A stretch of DNA of 64,000 bases. Source: Clostridium lentum (GTDB taxonomy: Bacteria; Bacillota; Clostridia; Clostridiales; Clostridiaceae). Position 1 is the first letter of the stretch. Each line of letters starts with the position of its first letter. The position numbers and the translations under genes were made by a program. The notes below the pieces were generated by a model. The model did not search any database, was not told the origin of the DNA, and worked only from the letters and a program-made list of their open reading frames with translations. Shown in pieces: positions 56,224-64,000 of the stretch. The stretch is from positions 99,801 through 163,800 of the forward strand of contig NZ_JACOOQ010000004.1 of assembly GCF_014287815.1 (NCBI RefSeq), read 5' to 3'.

Positions 56224-57951
56224 ATGATATACAAAGAGAAATTTAATGAGTGGTTAAATTCAGCAGTTGTAGCTGAAGAAGTTAAAGAAGAATTAAGGTC
56301 AATCAAGGATGAAAAAGAATTAGAAGACAGATTTTACAAAGATTTAGATTTTGGAACAGGCGGACTTAGAGGAGTTATAGGTTTTGGGTCTAATAGAATG
56401 AATGTATATACAGTATCAAAAGCAACTCAAGGTTTTGCTAATTATTTAAATAAAAGTTTTGAAGAGCCATCTGTGGCCATTGCATATGATTCAAGAAATA
56501 TGTCAAAGGAATTTGCTGAAGCAGCTGCTTTAACTTTATGCAGCAATGGAGTAAAGGTATTCTTATATGAAAGCTTAAGACCTACACCAATGTTATCTTT
56601 TGCAGTTAGACATTTAAATTGTAATGGTGGTATTATGGTAACTGCTTCACATAATCCTAAAATATACAATGGTTACAAGGTTTATGATGAATTTGGTGGA
56701 CAAGTAACAGATGAAAAAGCAACTATAATAATAAATGAAGTAAATAATATAAAATCTTTTGATGAAATCAAGACTATATCAAAAGAAGAAGCTATAAGGG
56801 ATAATCTTTTAACTTATGTAGGTGAAGAAGTTGATAAAGCTTACTTAGAACAAGTAAAATCTTTAACAATAAGAAGAGAATTAGTAGAAAAAAATGCTAA
56901 GGATTTAAAAGTGATTTATACACCGATTCATGGTACTGGAAATATTCCAGTAAGAAGAGTATTAAAGGAATTAGGTTATGAACAAGTTCAAGTTGTTAAA
57001 GAACAAGAGTTACCAGATGGAAATTTCCCAACAGCACCATATCCAAATCCAGAAGATCCACAAGTTTTTGAAATAGCATTAGATATGGCAAAAACTTCAA
57101 ATCCAGATATAATATTTGGTACAGATCCTGACTGTGATAGAATTGGAGTTGTAGTAAAAGATAGCGAAGGAAATTACAGAGTATTAAATGGAAATCAAAC
57201 TGGATTATTATTAACTGAATATATTTTATCATCATTAAAGGAAGAAAATAAGCTTCCTGAAAATGGTGTTGTAATTAAAACTATAGTTACAACAGAAGGA
57301 GCTAGAGCTATAGCTACACATTATGGAATAGAAATAATGGATGTTCTTACTGGATTCAAATATATTGGAGAAAAAATAAGAGAATTCCAAGAAGCTGGAG
57401 ATAGAAAATACTTGTTTGGCTTTGAAGAAAGCTATGGGTACCTAGCAGGAGAATTTGTAAGAGATAAAGATGCAGTAATAGCTTCAATGCTTATTGCTGA
57501 AATGACTTTATTCTATAAACAACAAGGAAAGAGCTTATATGATGGATTAATAGATTTATATAATAAATATGGATTCTTTAAAGAAGGTCTTGTTTCAATA
57601 GATTTAAAAGGTAAGGAAGGACAAGAAAAGATTGCTAAATGTATCGATGAATTAAGAAATTCTTCATTACCAGAAGTAAACGGAGTTAAAATTGCTACTA
57701 AGCTTGATTATAAATTAAGCAAAGAAGAAAATTTAATTACTGGAACTGAAAGCGTAATTAACTTACCAAAATCAAATGTATTAAAATATATACTTGAAAA
57801 TGGTTCTTCATTTGTTGTTAGACCTTCAGGTACAGAACCAAAAATGAAAATATACATTGCAGTTAAAGGCTCAAGTTTAGAAGATGCACAGAAGCAATTA
57901 GAAGTATTTAAAGGTAAAGTAATGGATATAGTTAACGAAAAATTAGCATAA
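56224..57951 (+). CDS. Phosphoglucomutase/phosphomannomutase
   Basis: 575 aa, alpha-D-phosphohexomutase of the PgcA/PGM2 type, which interconverts glucose-1- and glucose-6-phosphate. Phosphoserine S142 in VTASHNPKIYNGYKVYD; Mg2+ loop GTDPDCDRIGVV with D301, D303 and D305; sugar loop GFEESYGYLAGEFVRDKDA; phosphate-binding RPSGTEPKMKIY near the C-terminus. I start at the ATG at 56224, 7 bases after AGGAGG; the ATG two codons earlier is too close to it. It supplies glucose-1-phosphate for surface glycans or glycogen. Terminator follows. Confidence 0.96.
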   Translation: MIYKEKFNEWLNSAVVAEEVKEELRSIKDEKELEDRFYKDLDFGTGGLRGVIGFGSNRMNVYTVSKATQGFANYLNKSFEEPSVAIAYDSRNMSKEFAEAAALTLCSNGVKVFLYESLRPTPMLSFAVRHLNCNGGIMVTASHNPKIYNGYKVYDEFGGQVTDEKATIIINEVNNIKSFDEIKTISKEEAIRDNLLTYVGEEVDKAYLEQVKSLTIRRELVEKNAKDLKVIYTPIHGTGNIPVRRVLKELGYEQVQVVKEQELPDGNFPTAPYPNPEDPQVFEIALDMAKTSNPDIIFGTDPDCDRIGVVVKDSEGNYRVLNGNQTGLLLTEYILSSLKEENKLPENGVVIKTIVTTEGARAIATHYGIEIMDVLTGFKYIGEKIREFQEAGDRKYLFGFEESYGYLAGEFVRDKDAVIASMLIAEMTLFYKQQGKSLYDGLIDLYNKYGFFKEGLVSIDLKGKEGQEKIAKCIDELRNSSLPEVNGVKIATKLDYKLSKEENLITGTESVINLPKSNVLKYILENGSSFVVRPSGTEPKMKIYIAVKGSSLEDAQKQLEVFKGKVMDIVNEKLA

Positions 57952-57963
57952 TTAATTTTAATA

Positions 57964-57994
57964 AAAGCTACTGATTTTTTTCAGTAGTTTTTTT
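57964..57994 (+). terminator. Intrinsic terminator after phosphoglucomutase
   Basis: Stem CTACTGA / TCAGTAG with a T6 loop and T-run tail. Confidence 0.85.
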
Positions 57995-58087
57995 GTTGTA
58001 TTAATTCATAAATATATCGCTTTTATTTGAAAGTTTTTCTATAATAATGTATTATGTAATGAGATAATTTGCAAAGGAGTGTTAATA

Positions 58088-59176
58088 ATGGATTATAGGT
58101 CGCAAATTAAAGAAAAAATGGGGAAATTGCTATTCTTAGAAATGAATATTGAAGGTTTTAAGGAAAGCATAAACATTCCAAAATATGTAAAATTCAAAAA
58201 CAAGGATTTATATCTTCCAATAAGTACAGAATATATAAGTTCTAATATTGAAAATGAAATAAAGATTAAAAATCTTCCAATATATTATTTTATAGAAGGC
58301 ATGTTCATAGCTTTTGGTTGTGATGAAAATTTAAGGTTTAATGACGATTATGAACTTATATTAGATTATATAAAAGATACTGAAAATTGTATAAAATCTT
58401 TAATATCCAAGAGTGTTAATGAAGAAAAATATTTAGAGGCTTATATTTTACTTAAGGGTTATTATTATTACTCAAAAGATAATGAAGTGCTTAAGAAGCT
58501 ACTTTTAGTTGGAGAAAATATTAGAGAAAAGGATAAAGAATTTGGTGAAGTATTATTAGATGATATAGAGTATTGTGAAAAAAATAAAATAAAAATAAAT
58601 GATTATCATTTATATAAAGCACTTATTTTAAAGGATAATGGTGAATTTGAGAAATCTAAAATAGAATTAAACGAGTATATTAACAAAGGCGGTAATATCA
58701 CTGAGGAAATAAAAGTTTTAACAAAGGATATTGATAATATTACCAAGTATGAGAAAGCTATTGAGATGCTAAATGAAGTCCCTGAAAAAAGCCTTCAGTC
58801 ATTATTAGAATTGGTAGAAGAATTCGATAGCAATCCACTTATTTATTATTATATAGGTGTTGCTTTTAGGAGATTGCAAAAATTTGAAGAAGCAATTCAT
58901 TACTTAAGAGAAAGTATAAAGATTGAAAGTGGAATACTGGAAGTGGTAGTAGAGCTAGGATTAAACTATGCTTGCTTAGGAGAATATGAAGAAGCACTTA
59001 TATACTTTAAAAAGGCTTTTGAAGCTTCAAGAGATGTTGAAATCTGTACAAATATTATTATGTGCTACATAAACTTAAAAGATATGAAGAATGCAAAATT
59101 ACATCTTGCTATAGCAAAGGAATTAAATTCTGAGGATGAAATTGTAAAAGAAATAGAAAATTTAATAAGTAAATAA
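58088..59176 (+). CDS. TPR-repeat protein leading the surface-glycan operon
   Basis: 362 aa from the ATG at 58088 (AAAGGAG upstream). The N-terminal part (about 1-120) is a mixed region with YFIEGMFIAFGCDENLRF. The rest contains helical TPR-like repeats, clearest at NPLIYYYIGVAFRRLQKFEEAIHY and VVVELGLNYACLGEYEEALIYFKKA, then ICTNIIMCYINLKDMKNAKLHL. No signal peptide or membrane segment. It is 12 bases from the tagA-type gene, so it may scaffold or regulate the following glycan enzymes; that is inference from context. Confidence 0.75.
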   Translation: MDYRSQIKEKMGKLLFLEMNIEGFKESINIPKYVKFKNKDLYLPISTEYISSNIENEIKIKNLPIYYFIEGMFIAFGCDENLRFNDDYELILDYIKDTENCIKSLISKSVNEEKYLEAYILLKGYYYYSKDNEVLKKLLLVGENIREKDKEFGEVLLDDIEYCEKNKIKINDYHLYKALILKDNGEFEKSKIELNEYINKGGNITEEIKVLTKDIDNITKYEKAIEMLNEVPEKSLQSLLELVEEFDSNPLIYYYIGVAFRRLQKFEEAIHYLRESIKIESGILEVVVELGLNYACLGEYEEALIYFKKAFEASRDVEICTNIIMCYINLKDMKNAKLHLAIAKELNSEDEIVKEIENLISK

Positions 59177-59188
59177 AGGATGAGAAAT

Positions 59189-59935
59189 ATGAAGAGGAAT
59201 ATGAAGGAAAATTATATTTCTATCTTAAGATATAGGATATATTCATTAAGTAAAAAGGAATGTCTAAATGAGATTTTTAAAAGAAAAAAGGTCCATATCA
59301 TATCAGGAAATCCAGAAGTATTATATAGAGGGCTAGATGATAAAGTTTTATTTAATAATTTTATTAGTGATGATGCATTAATTATTCCGGATGGAGTAGG
59401 CACACAAATTGCTGCCAAGATGCTTAAAACACCTGTTAGCGAAAAAATTGCAGGAATAGAGATTATGAAGGAAATAATAACTAAATGTGAAGAAGCTGGT
59501 GATTCTATATATCTTGTAGGTGCAGAAGAAGAAACATTAAAGACATGTGTTGAAAATTTAAAGAAAGATCATCCAAAACTTATTATTGCAGGATATAAAA
59601 ATGGCTTTTTTGATTTAGACAACTGTGATGAGTTATTGGCAGATATAAAGAGAAAAAAACCTAAAGTGTTATTTGTAGCAATGGGATGCCCAAGGCAAGA
59701 AAAATTTATTATTAAATATTTTAACGAGCTTCCTGTGGAAATATTTATGGGTGTTGGAGGAAGTTTTGATGTTATAGCTGATAAAGTAAAAAGGGCTCCA
59801 AGATGGATGATTAATGTTGGTTGTGAATGGGCATACAGAGTAGCTAAAGAACCGTGGAGAATAAAAAGATTAGGAAGTATTCCAAAATTCCTTTTGAAAG
59901 TAGCTAGTAGCCGAGGTAATCAGGATGAAAAGTAA
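59189..59935 (+). CDS. WecG/TagA/CpsF-family glycosyltransferase
   Basis: 248 aa. GT26 family, which adds N-acetylmannosamine (or its uronic acid) to undecaprenyl-linked GlcNAc, the committed step for wall teichoic acid or related glycans. Motifs: HIISGNPEVLYRG, the ALIIPDGVGTQIAAKML segment with the catalytic Asp, EKIAGIEIMKEI, VLFVAMGCPRQEKFI and FMGVGGSFDVIADKVKRAP. I use the ATG at 59189 (AAAGGA 8 bases upstream); ATGs at 59180 and 59201 are alternatives. It overlaps murJ by 11 bases. Confidence 0.93.
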   Translation: MKRNMKENYISILRYRIYSLSKKECLNEIFKRKKVHIISGNPEVLYRGLDDKVLFNNFISDDALIIPDGVGTQIAAKMLKTPVSEKIAGIEIMKEIITKCEEAGDSIYLVGAEEETLKTCVENLKKDHPKLIIAGYKNGFFDLDNCDELLADIKRKKPKVLFVAMGCPRQEKFIIKYFNELPVEIFMGVGGSFDVIADKVKRAPRWMINVGCEWAYRVAKEPWRIKRLGSIPKFLLKVASSRGNQDEK

Positions 59936-61457
59936 AAAAATATTTAAAGCAACATTTTTAGTAATGGTAATTACCATTGTCAGTAGATTTTTAGGGCTTA
60001 TAAGAGATTCGCTAGTAGCGTATTATTTTGGTGCTAGTGCTATAACTGATGCATATAAAGCAGCGGTTATGGTGCCTGAAACATTATTTACCATAATAGG
60101 ACTCGGTGTTTCAACTGTCTTTATCCCTATGCTTAGTAAAATAAGATATAGGGATAGTAAAAAAAAGATGTTTGAGTTTGCCAATAATGTAATTGGTATT
60201 CTCGTAATTTTATCCTTAAGTATATTTATTTTAGGAAATATATTTACAGAAAATATAGTAAATATAATTGCACCGGGATTTTCAAGGGAAAATATGGAGT
60301 TGGCAATTAATCTAACAAGGATAAGTCTTATAAATCTTCTTTTTATGTCAATCAATGTTTGTTTTTTATCTATACTGCAAGTATGTGAAGATTTTGTAAT
60401 ACCATCAATCTTAGGAATGTTCTTCAATGCACCAATAATACTATACTTAATAATATTTAAAGATGTGAATATCTTAGGTGTTACTATTGCCAATGTTATT
60501 GGAAACATATTAAGAGTGGTAGTACAAATACCATCCCTTTATAGACAAGGATACAATATTAAATTTAGGTTTAAAATTAATGATAATGATATAAAGAGAA
60601 TGTTTATATTATTAGTTCCAGTAATAATTGGTGCTGGTGCAAACTCTATAAATATGGTGGTGGATACTAATATTGGTTCAACTTTAGGTGTTGGAATAAT
60701 GTCTAATCTTGAATATGGACAAAAGATTATATCTTTTATTAATACAGCAATTACAACTTCAATTGTATCTGTTATGTATCCATTAATGGCTAATAAATTA
60801 AATGAAAAAGATAATAAAGAATTTTTACAATATCTAGTTAAAAGTATTGTTGTTATTGCATTTATTTTAATGCCAGTTACAGCAGGAATAATGATTTTAA
60901 ATAAAGATGTAGTTACAATTATTTTTGCAAGAAATCAATTTGATGCTACTGCTGTAAGATTGACATCTTTAGCTATATTAGGATATTCATTTTCAATTCC
61001 ATTTACAGGTATAAGAGATATATTAAATTCATCACTATTTGCCATGGAAAAAACAAAAACTACCGCTTTTAATGGAATAATAGGTGTTGCAACAAATATT
61101 ATTTTGAATATATATTTATCTAAAAGGTATGGAATAATAGGTGTTGCGTTGGCTTCATCTATTTCATCAGTGATAATAGCGTTGCTTTTATTTAGGGCAA
61201 TAGTGAAATATACAGGACAAATTGATTTAAAGATTTTATTAGTAAAGTTAGCTAAAATCACATTAACAACAATTATGATGTTTTTAGCTCTTTTAGTATT
61301 TAATTATTTAACAGGAATTACAGGAGTAATTAAAATAATTATTGATGCAATAGTTGGAGCAGCATTATATGTGATAATTTCAATTGTGCTAAGGATAGAA
61401 GAACTTAATGAAGTACTAAGTATGTTAAAAAACAAAGTGGCAAAAGGGGAGAGATAA
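59925..61457 (+). CDS. murJ: MurJ-family lipid flippase
   Basis: 510 aa integral membrane protein of the MOP/MVF superfamily with about 14 membrane helices. N-terminal signature IVSRFLGLIRDSLVAYYFGASAITDAYKAAVMVPETLF, with the conserved Arg and GLxRD, and the loop GLGVSTVFIPMLSK. MurJ flips lipid II; in a locus with TagA and glycosyltransferases, some family members instead export other undecaprenyl-linked oligosaccharides, so this could be a second, dedicated copy. The start overlaps the end of the tagA-type gene; the next gene follows after 3 bases. Confidence 0.92.
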   Translation: MKSKKIFKATFLVMVITIVSRFLGLIRDSLVAYYFGASAITDAYKAAVMVPETLFTIIGLGVSTVFIPMLSKIRYRDSKKKMFEFANNVIGILVILSLSIFILGNIFTENIVNIIAPGFSRENMELAINLTRISLINLLFMSINVCFLSILQVCEDFVIPSILGMFFNAPIILYLIIFKDVNILGVTIANVIGNILRVVVQIPSLYRQGYNIKFRFKINDNDIKRMFILLVPVIIGAGANSINMVVDTNIGSTLGVGIMSNLEYGQKIISFINTAITTSIVSVMYPLMANKLNEKDNKEFLQYLVKSIVVIAFILMPVTAGIMILNKDVVTIIFARNQFDATAVRLTSLAILGYSFSIPFTGIRDILNSSLFAMEKTKTTAFNGIIGVATNIILNIYLSKRYGIIGVALASSISSVIIALLLFRAIVKYTGQIDLKILLVKLAKITLTTIMMFLALLVFNYLTGITGVIKIIIDAIVGAALYVIISIVLRIEELNEVLSMLKNKVAKGER

Positions 61458-61460
61458 TAT

Positions 61461-62735
61461 ATGAAAATTTTATTTATAGCTTGTTATTCTCCATTAATAA
61501 ATAATTCTGCATCTATAGAAACACTACAGTATCTTAATAATTTAGTTAATGAAGGTAACGATATACATTTGCTTACAGTAGATTTTCCAAAGAACTCAAT
61601 ATATTATGATGAATATATTTTAAGCATGCTTAATCCGAAGGTTAAGATTCATAAAGTATCTGGTGGAAAGATATTTGAAAAAATAATGCCTAAGAAAGGT
61701 AATAATGGAGTAAATTCTAATAATAATTCTAGCAAATCAGCTTTAAAAGAATTATTAAAGAAAGGTAAAAAAATTATTGCCATACCTGATATGTATTTAA
61801 ATTGGGCTAGAAAAGCTTCTAAAGTAGGTCTTGAATTAATGGATAAGGAAAGGTTTGATGTAATATTTTCAATGCATGAACCTCCTTCAAGTCATATATG
61901 CGCAATGTATATAAAAAAGGAAAATAAGGGTGTTCCGTGGATTACATATTGGAGTGACCCTTGGTTAAAGGATTCTACTAGAGAAAATATGGGATATATA
62001 AGACGAAAAATAGAAGGAGGATTTGAAAAAGATATTATAAATCTTGCTGATAGACATATTTTTGTTACTAAATCAAATCGTGATGATTATCTTAATAGTT
62101 ATAATATACCGAAGGAAAAGACTTTCATTTTAACAAGAGGGTATGATGAAAAAGCATATGAAAAGATAAAAAGCACTGTGCCAGCAGAAAAGATAAATAA
62201 AGATAAAATAAACTTTATTTATGCTGGAGAAATTTTCTCAAAGCTTAGAAATACAAATCCTTTTGTCGAGGCATTAAAGATACTTGAGAAAAGAGATCCA
62301 GAAAGTTTTAAGAAATTAAATGTTTTATTCTTTGGTAATATTGACAATGAAGGTATGAAAAAAAATTTAGTTGATGTAACAGTTGTGGATGTTTCACCAA
62401 GGATACCTTACGACAAAGCGATATCTTATATGCTTAATGGTGATGTGCTAATGATTTTTGGTAATAAGAACTCAAGACAAATCCCTGCTAAGATTTATGA
62501 TTATTTTGGAGCAGATGGAATAATATTTGTTATTTTAGGCGATGAAAATGATCCTATATTAGATGTGGTAAGAGATAAAGAAAAATGCATTGTTGTAAAT
62601 AATAATCCAGAAGAAATTGTAGGTGGTATATATAAAATTTTTAATCATTTGGATAATGAAGATAAATTCCATCCGCTTAAGGAATATAAGTGGGAAAATA
62701 TTTCAGGTAAACTTAATGATATATTAAAGGGGTAA
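61461..62735 (+). CDS. Glycosyltransferase, GT4-like
   Basis: 424 aa. GT-B fold enzyme. N-terminal Rossmann part beginning KILFIACYSPLINNSASIETLQYLN, a poly-Asn/Ser-Lys-rich insert at about 85-105, VIFSMHEPPSSHICAMYIKKEN and WITYWSDPWLKDSTRE. C-terminal donor domain from about 220 with FIYAGEIFSKLRNTNPFVEAL and an IPAKIYDYFGADGIIFVILGD region that stands in for the usual E-x7-E. This type is often called a glycosyltransferase of surface-polysaccharide loci; donor and acceptor are not evident. GGGGAGAG precedes the start. Confidence 0.8.
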   Translation: MKILFIACYSPLINNSASIETLQYLNNLVNEGNDIHLLTVDFPKNSIYYDEYILSMLNPKVKIHKVSGGKIFEKIMPKKGNNGVNSNNNSSKSALKELLKKGKKIIAIPDMYLNWARKASKVGLELMDKERFDVIFSMHEPPSSHICAMYIKKENKGVPWITYWSDPWLKDSTRENMGYIRRKIEGGFEKDIINLADRHIFVTKSNRDDYLNSYNIPKEKTFILTRGYDEKAYEKIKSTVPAEKINKDKINFIYAGEIFSKLRNTNPFVEALKILEKRDPESFKKLNVLFFGNIDNEGMKKNLVDVTVVDVSPRIPYDKAISYMLNGDVLMIFGNKNSRQIPAKIYDYFGADGIIFVILGDENDPILDVVRDKEKCIVVNNNPEEIVGGIYKIFNHLDNEDKFHPLKEYKWENISGKLNDILKG

Positions 62736-62741
62736 AAGAAT

Positions 62742-63911
62742 ATGCATATTATGTTCATACCATCATGGTATTCCAATGTTAGAAATAAGGTTCATGGAAG
62801 CTTTTTTAAAGAACAAGCTTTAGAGTTACAAAAAGCTGGTGTTAAAGTAACAGTAGCATACAATGAAGTGTGGCCACTTACTATGCTGGGAAAAATTCAT
62901 GAAGAAAAAGGTCTTAAGTATAATGTTGAAGATGGATTAAAGACATATAGATATAAAAATTATAACTATATTCCTAAGAATCCTTTAATGTTTAAAGTGT
63001 TTAACAAAAGGATGGAAAAATTATATAAAGAAATAGTGAAAAAAGAAGGAGTTATAGATATAATTCATGCTCAGTCTTCTCTATGGGGAGGAATAAGTGC
63101 TGCTTATATAGCAGAAAAATATAATATACCTTTAGTTATTACTGAACATTCCTCTGTAGAGAGAGGACCATATGTAAAGAAAAGCTATATACCATTTATT
63201 TGTGATTCTTATAAGAAAGCTCAAAAAGTGATAACTGTAGGTAATGGCTTAAAAAATGAAATAGAATCTTTAAGTGGAAGACAGGATATAGAAGTCATAG
63301 GAAATTTAGTGGATCTATCAAAATTTACTATTAAAAAAAGAATTAAAAATGAAAAGTTTATTTTCTTTTCACTGGCATTTTTAGAAGGTGAAAAAGGATT
63401 TGATACATTAATAAAGTCTTTTGCAAAGAAGTTTAAAGATAAAGAAGCAGTATTATATATAGGCGGGGATGGCAGTCAAAGATCTTGGTTAGAAGCTTTG
63501 ACTGTGGAGAATGGTGTTAAAGATCAAATAATCTTTTTAGGAGCTCTTTCAAGAGATGATGTTTCAAAATGGATGAATAAATGTGACTGTTTTGTATTAC
63601 CTTCTAGATATGAAACATTTGGTGTAGTGTATATTGAAGCTCTTGCCAGTGGAAGACCGGTTATAGGGGCTTTAAATGGTGGAGCAGAAGATATTATAAA
63701 TAATCTTAATGGATATCTTATTCCAATAGATGATATAGATATATTGGCAGAAAAAATGATAGAAGTTTATGATAATATTGAAAGTTATGATGAAGAAGAA
63801 ATAAGGATTGACTGCTTAAAAAGATTTAGTCCTAAGGTTATAGTAAATAAGATAATTTCTGTGTATAAAGAAGTTTTAAAAGATAGTGTAAAGTTTCGTA
63901 TGAAAAAATAG
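62742..63911 (+). CDS. Glycosyltransferase family 4
   Basis: 389 aa retaining GT-B glycosyltransferase. N-terminal acceptor domain HIMFIPSWYSNVRNKVHGSFFKEQALELQ, IIHAQSSLWGGISAAYIAEKYNIPLVITEHSS; C-terminal donor domain with FFSLAFLEGEKGFDTLIKSF, LYIGGDGSQRSWLEAL, FLGALSRDDVSKWMNKCDCFVLPSRYE and the E-x7-E motif in YETFGVVYIEALASGRPVIG. It follows its neighbour by 6 bases. The linkage is unknown. The last 89 bases of the window after the stop hold no recognised gene; the operon probably continues beyond the right edge. Confidence 0.92.
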   Translation: MHIMFIPSWYSNVRNKVHGSFFKEQALELQKAGVKVTVAYNEVWPLTMLGKIHEEKGLKYNVEDGLKTYRYKNYNYIPKNPLMFKVFNKRMEKLYKEIVKKEGVIDIIHAQSSLWGGISAAYIAEKYNIPLVITEHSSVERGPYVKKSYIPFICDSYKKAQKVITVGNGLKNEIESLSGRQDIEVIGNLVDLSKFTIKKRIKNEKFIFFSLAFLEGEKGFDTLIKSFAKKFKDKEAVLYIGGDGSQRSWLEALTVENGVKDQIIFLGALSRDDVSKWMNKCDCFVLPSRYETFGVVYIEALASGRPVIGALNGGAEDIINNLNGYLIPIDDIDILAEKMIEVYDNIESYDEEEIRIDCLKRFSPKVIVNKIISVYKEVLKDSVKFRMKK

Positions 63912-64000
63912 CATAGGGCTAATTTGGCATAATAATAGAAAAATAACTTTGAAATATCAATTAAAATTCGAAAATTGAATATGACAAAAAGACCTTCGGT

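Noticed and set aside
1..64000. CRISPR arrays, insertion sequences, prophage or toxin-antitoxin modules
   Set aside because: No regularly spaced repeats, transposase, integrase, phage structural genes or paired small toxin/antitoxin genes were seen; composition and gene style are uniform.
1..64000. tRNA or rRNA genes
   Set aside because: No cloverleaf with a GTTCGA-type T-loop and CCA end, and no rRNA-like GC-rich segment, was found in the gaps.

Overview
The window looks like ordinary chromosome from a low-GC, spore-forming Firmicute, most likely Clostridium sensu stricto (cluster I). The basis is the strongly AT-rich DNA, strong purine-rich Shine-Dalgarno (SD) sites, T-box and lysine riboswitches, spore genes (an alpha/beta SASP, a PdaB-type deacetylase, ytxC), ClpS-ClpA, and a 1430-residue fused 2-hydroxyacyl-CoA dehydratase/activator protein of a kind common in clostridia. 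I cannot name a species. I see no rRNA, tRNA, CRISPR array, insertion sequence, prophage or plasmid gene, and no block of foreign composition.

Layout. 1-4.5 kb: a PhoB-type response regulator with the start of its histidine kinase, diverging from an M16 peptidase, recX and a membrane transglutaminase-like gene; a TPR gene converges on them. 4.7-10.4 kb: the dehydratase/activator fusion, a pseudouridine-kinase-like PfkB protein and a 43-aa protein. 10.7-18.5 kb: clpS-clpA, valS behind a T-box, folC, deoD. 18.6-22.5 kb: a membrane protein, a YncE-like propeller, DUF4364, a PdaB-like deacetylase and a double-OB single-strand-binding-like protein. 22.5-28.5 kb: dapH, cobO, an aminotransferase, and asd-dapA-dapB behind a lysine riboswitch. 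28.5-33.8 kb: SASP, a methyltransferase, hslO, a GME-fold DUF, ytxC and infC-rpmI-rplT. 34-40.7 kb: trkH-trkA, a SpoU-type RNA methyltransferase, and pheS-pheT behind a T-box. 40.7-51.8 kb: a DUF2156 protein, two unknowns, a PflA-like radical SAM protein, a long ZapA-like coiled-coil protein, a U32 peptidase, mutS2, DUF523 and an unknown. 51.8-58 kb: glmS, an Orn/Lys/Arg decarboxylase, rplY/ctc, phosphoglucomutase. 58-64 kb: a tight operon of a TPR gene, tagA-type transferase, murJ and two GT4-like glycosyltransferases, probably the start of a cell-surface polysaccharide locus.

How it works together. The common theme is amino-acid and envelope supply under RNA control. A lysine riboswitch gates aspartate-to-diaminopimelate synthesis, T-boxes gate valyl- and phenylalanyl-tRNA synthetases, and infC carries both a structured leader and a non-AUG start. 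GlmS, phosphoglucomutase, MurJ and TagA feed the cell wall.

I found no convincing new multi-gene system. The most useful second looks are: an SD-sequestering hairpin with a promoter -10 in its loop (50.2 kb); an AUC start for infC; a 10-bp inverted repeat just before the cobO SD; matched specifier codons in the two T-boxes; the internal pseudo-dimer of the activator protein; an apparently inactive GME-fold protein; and a possible decayed gene remnant near 19.2 kb.
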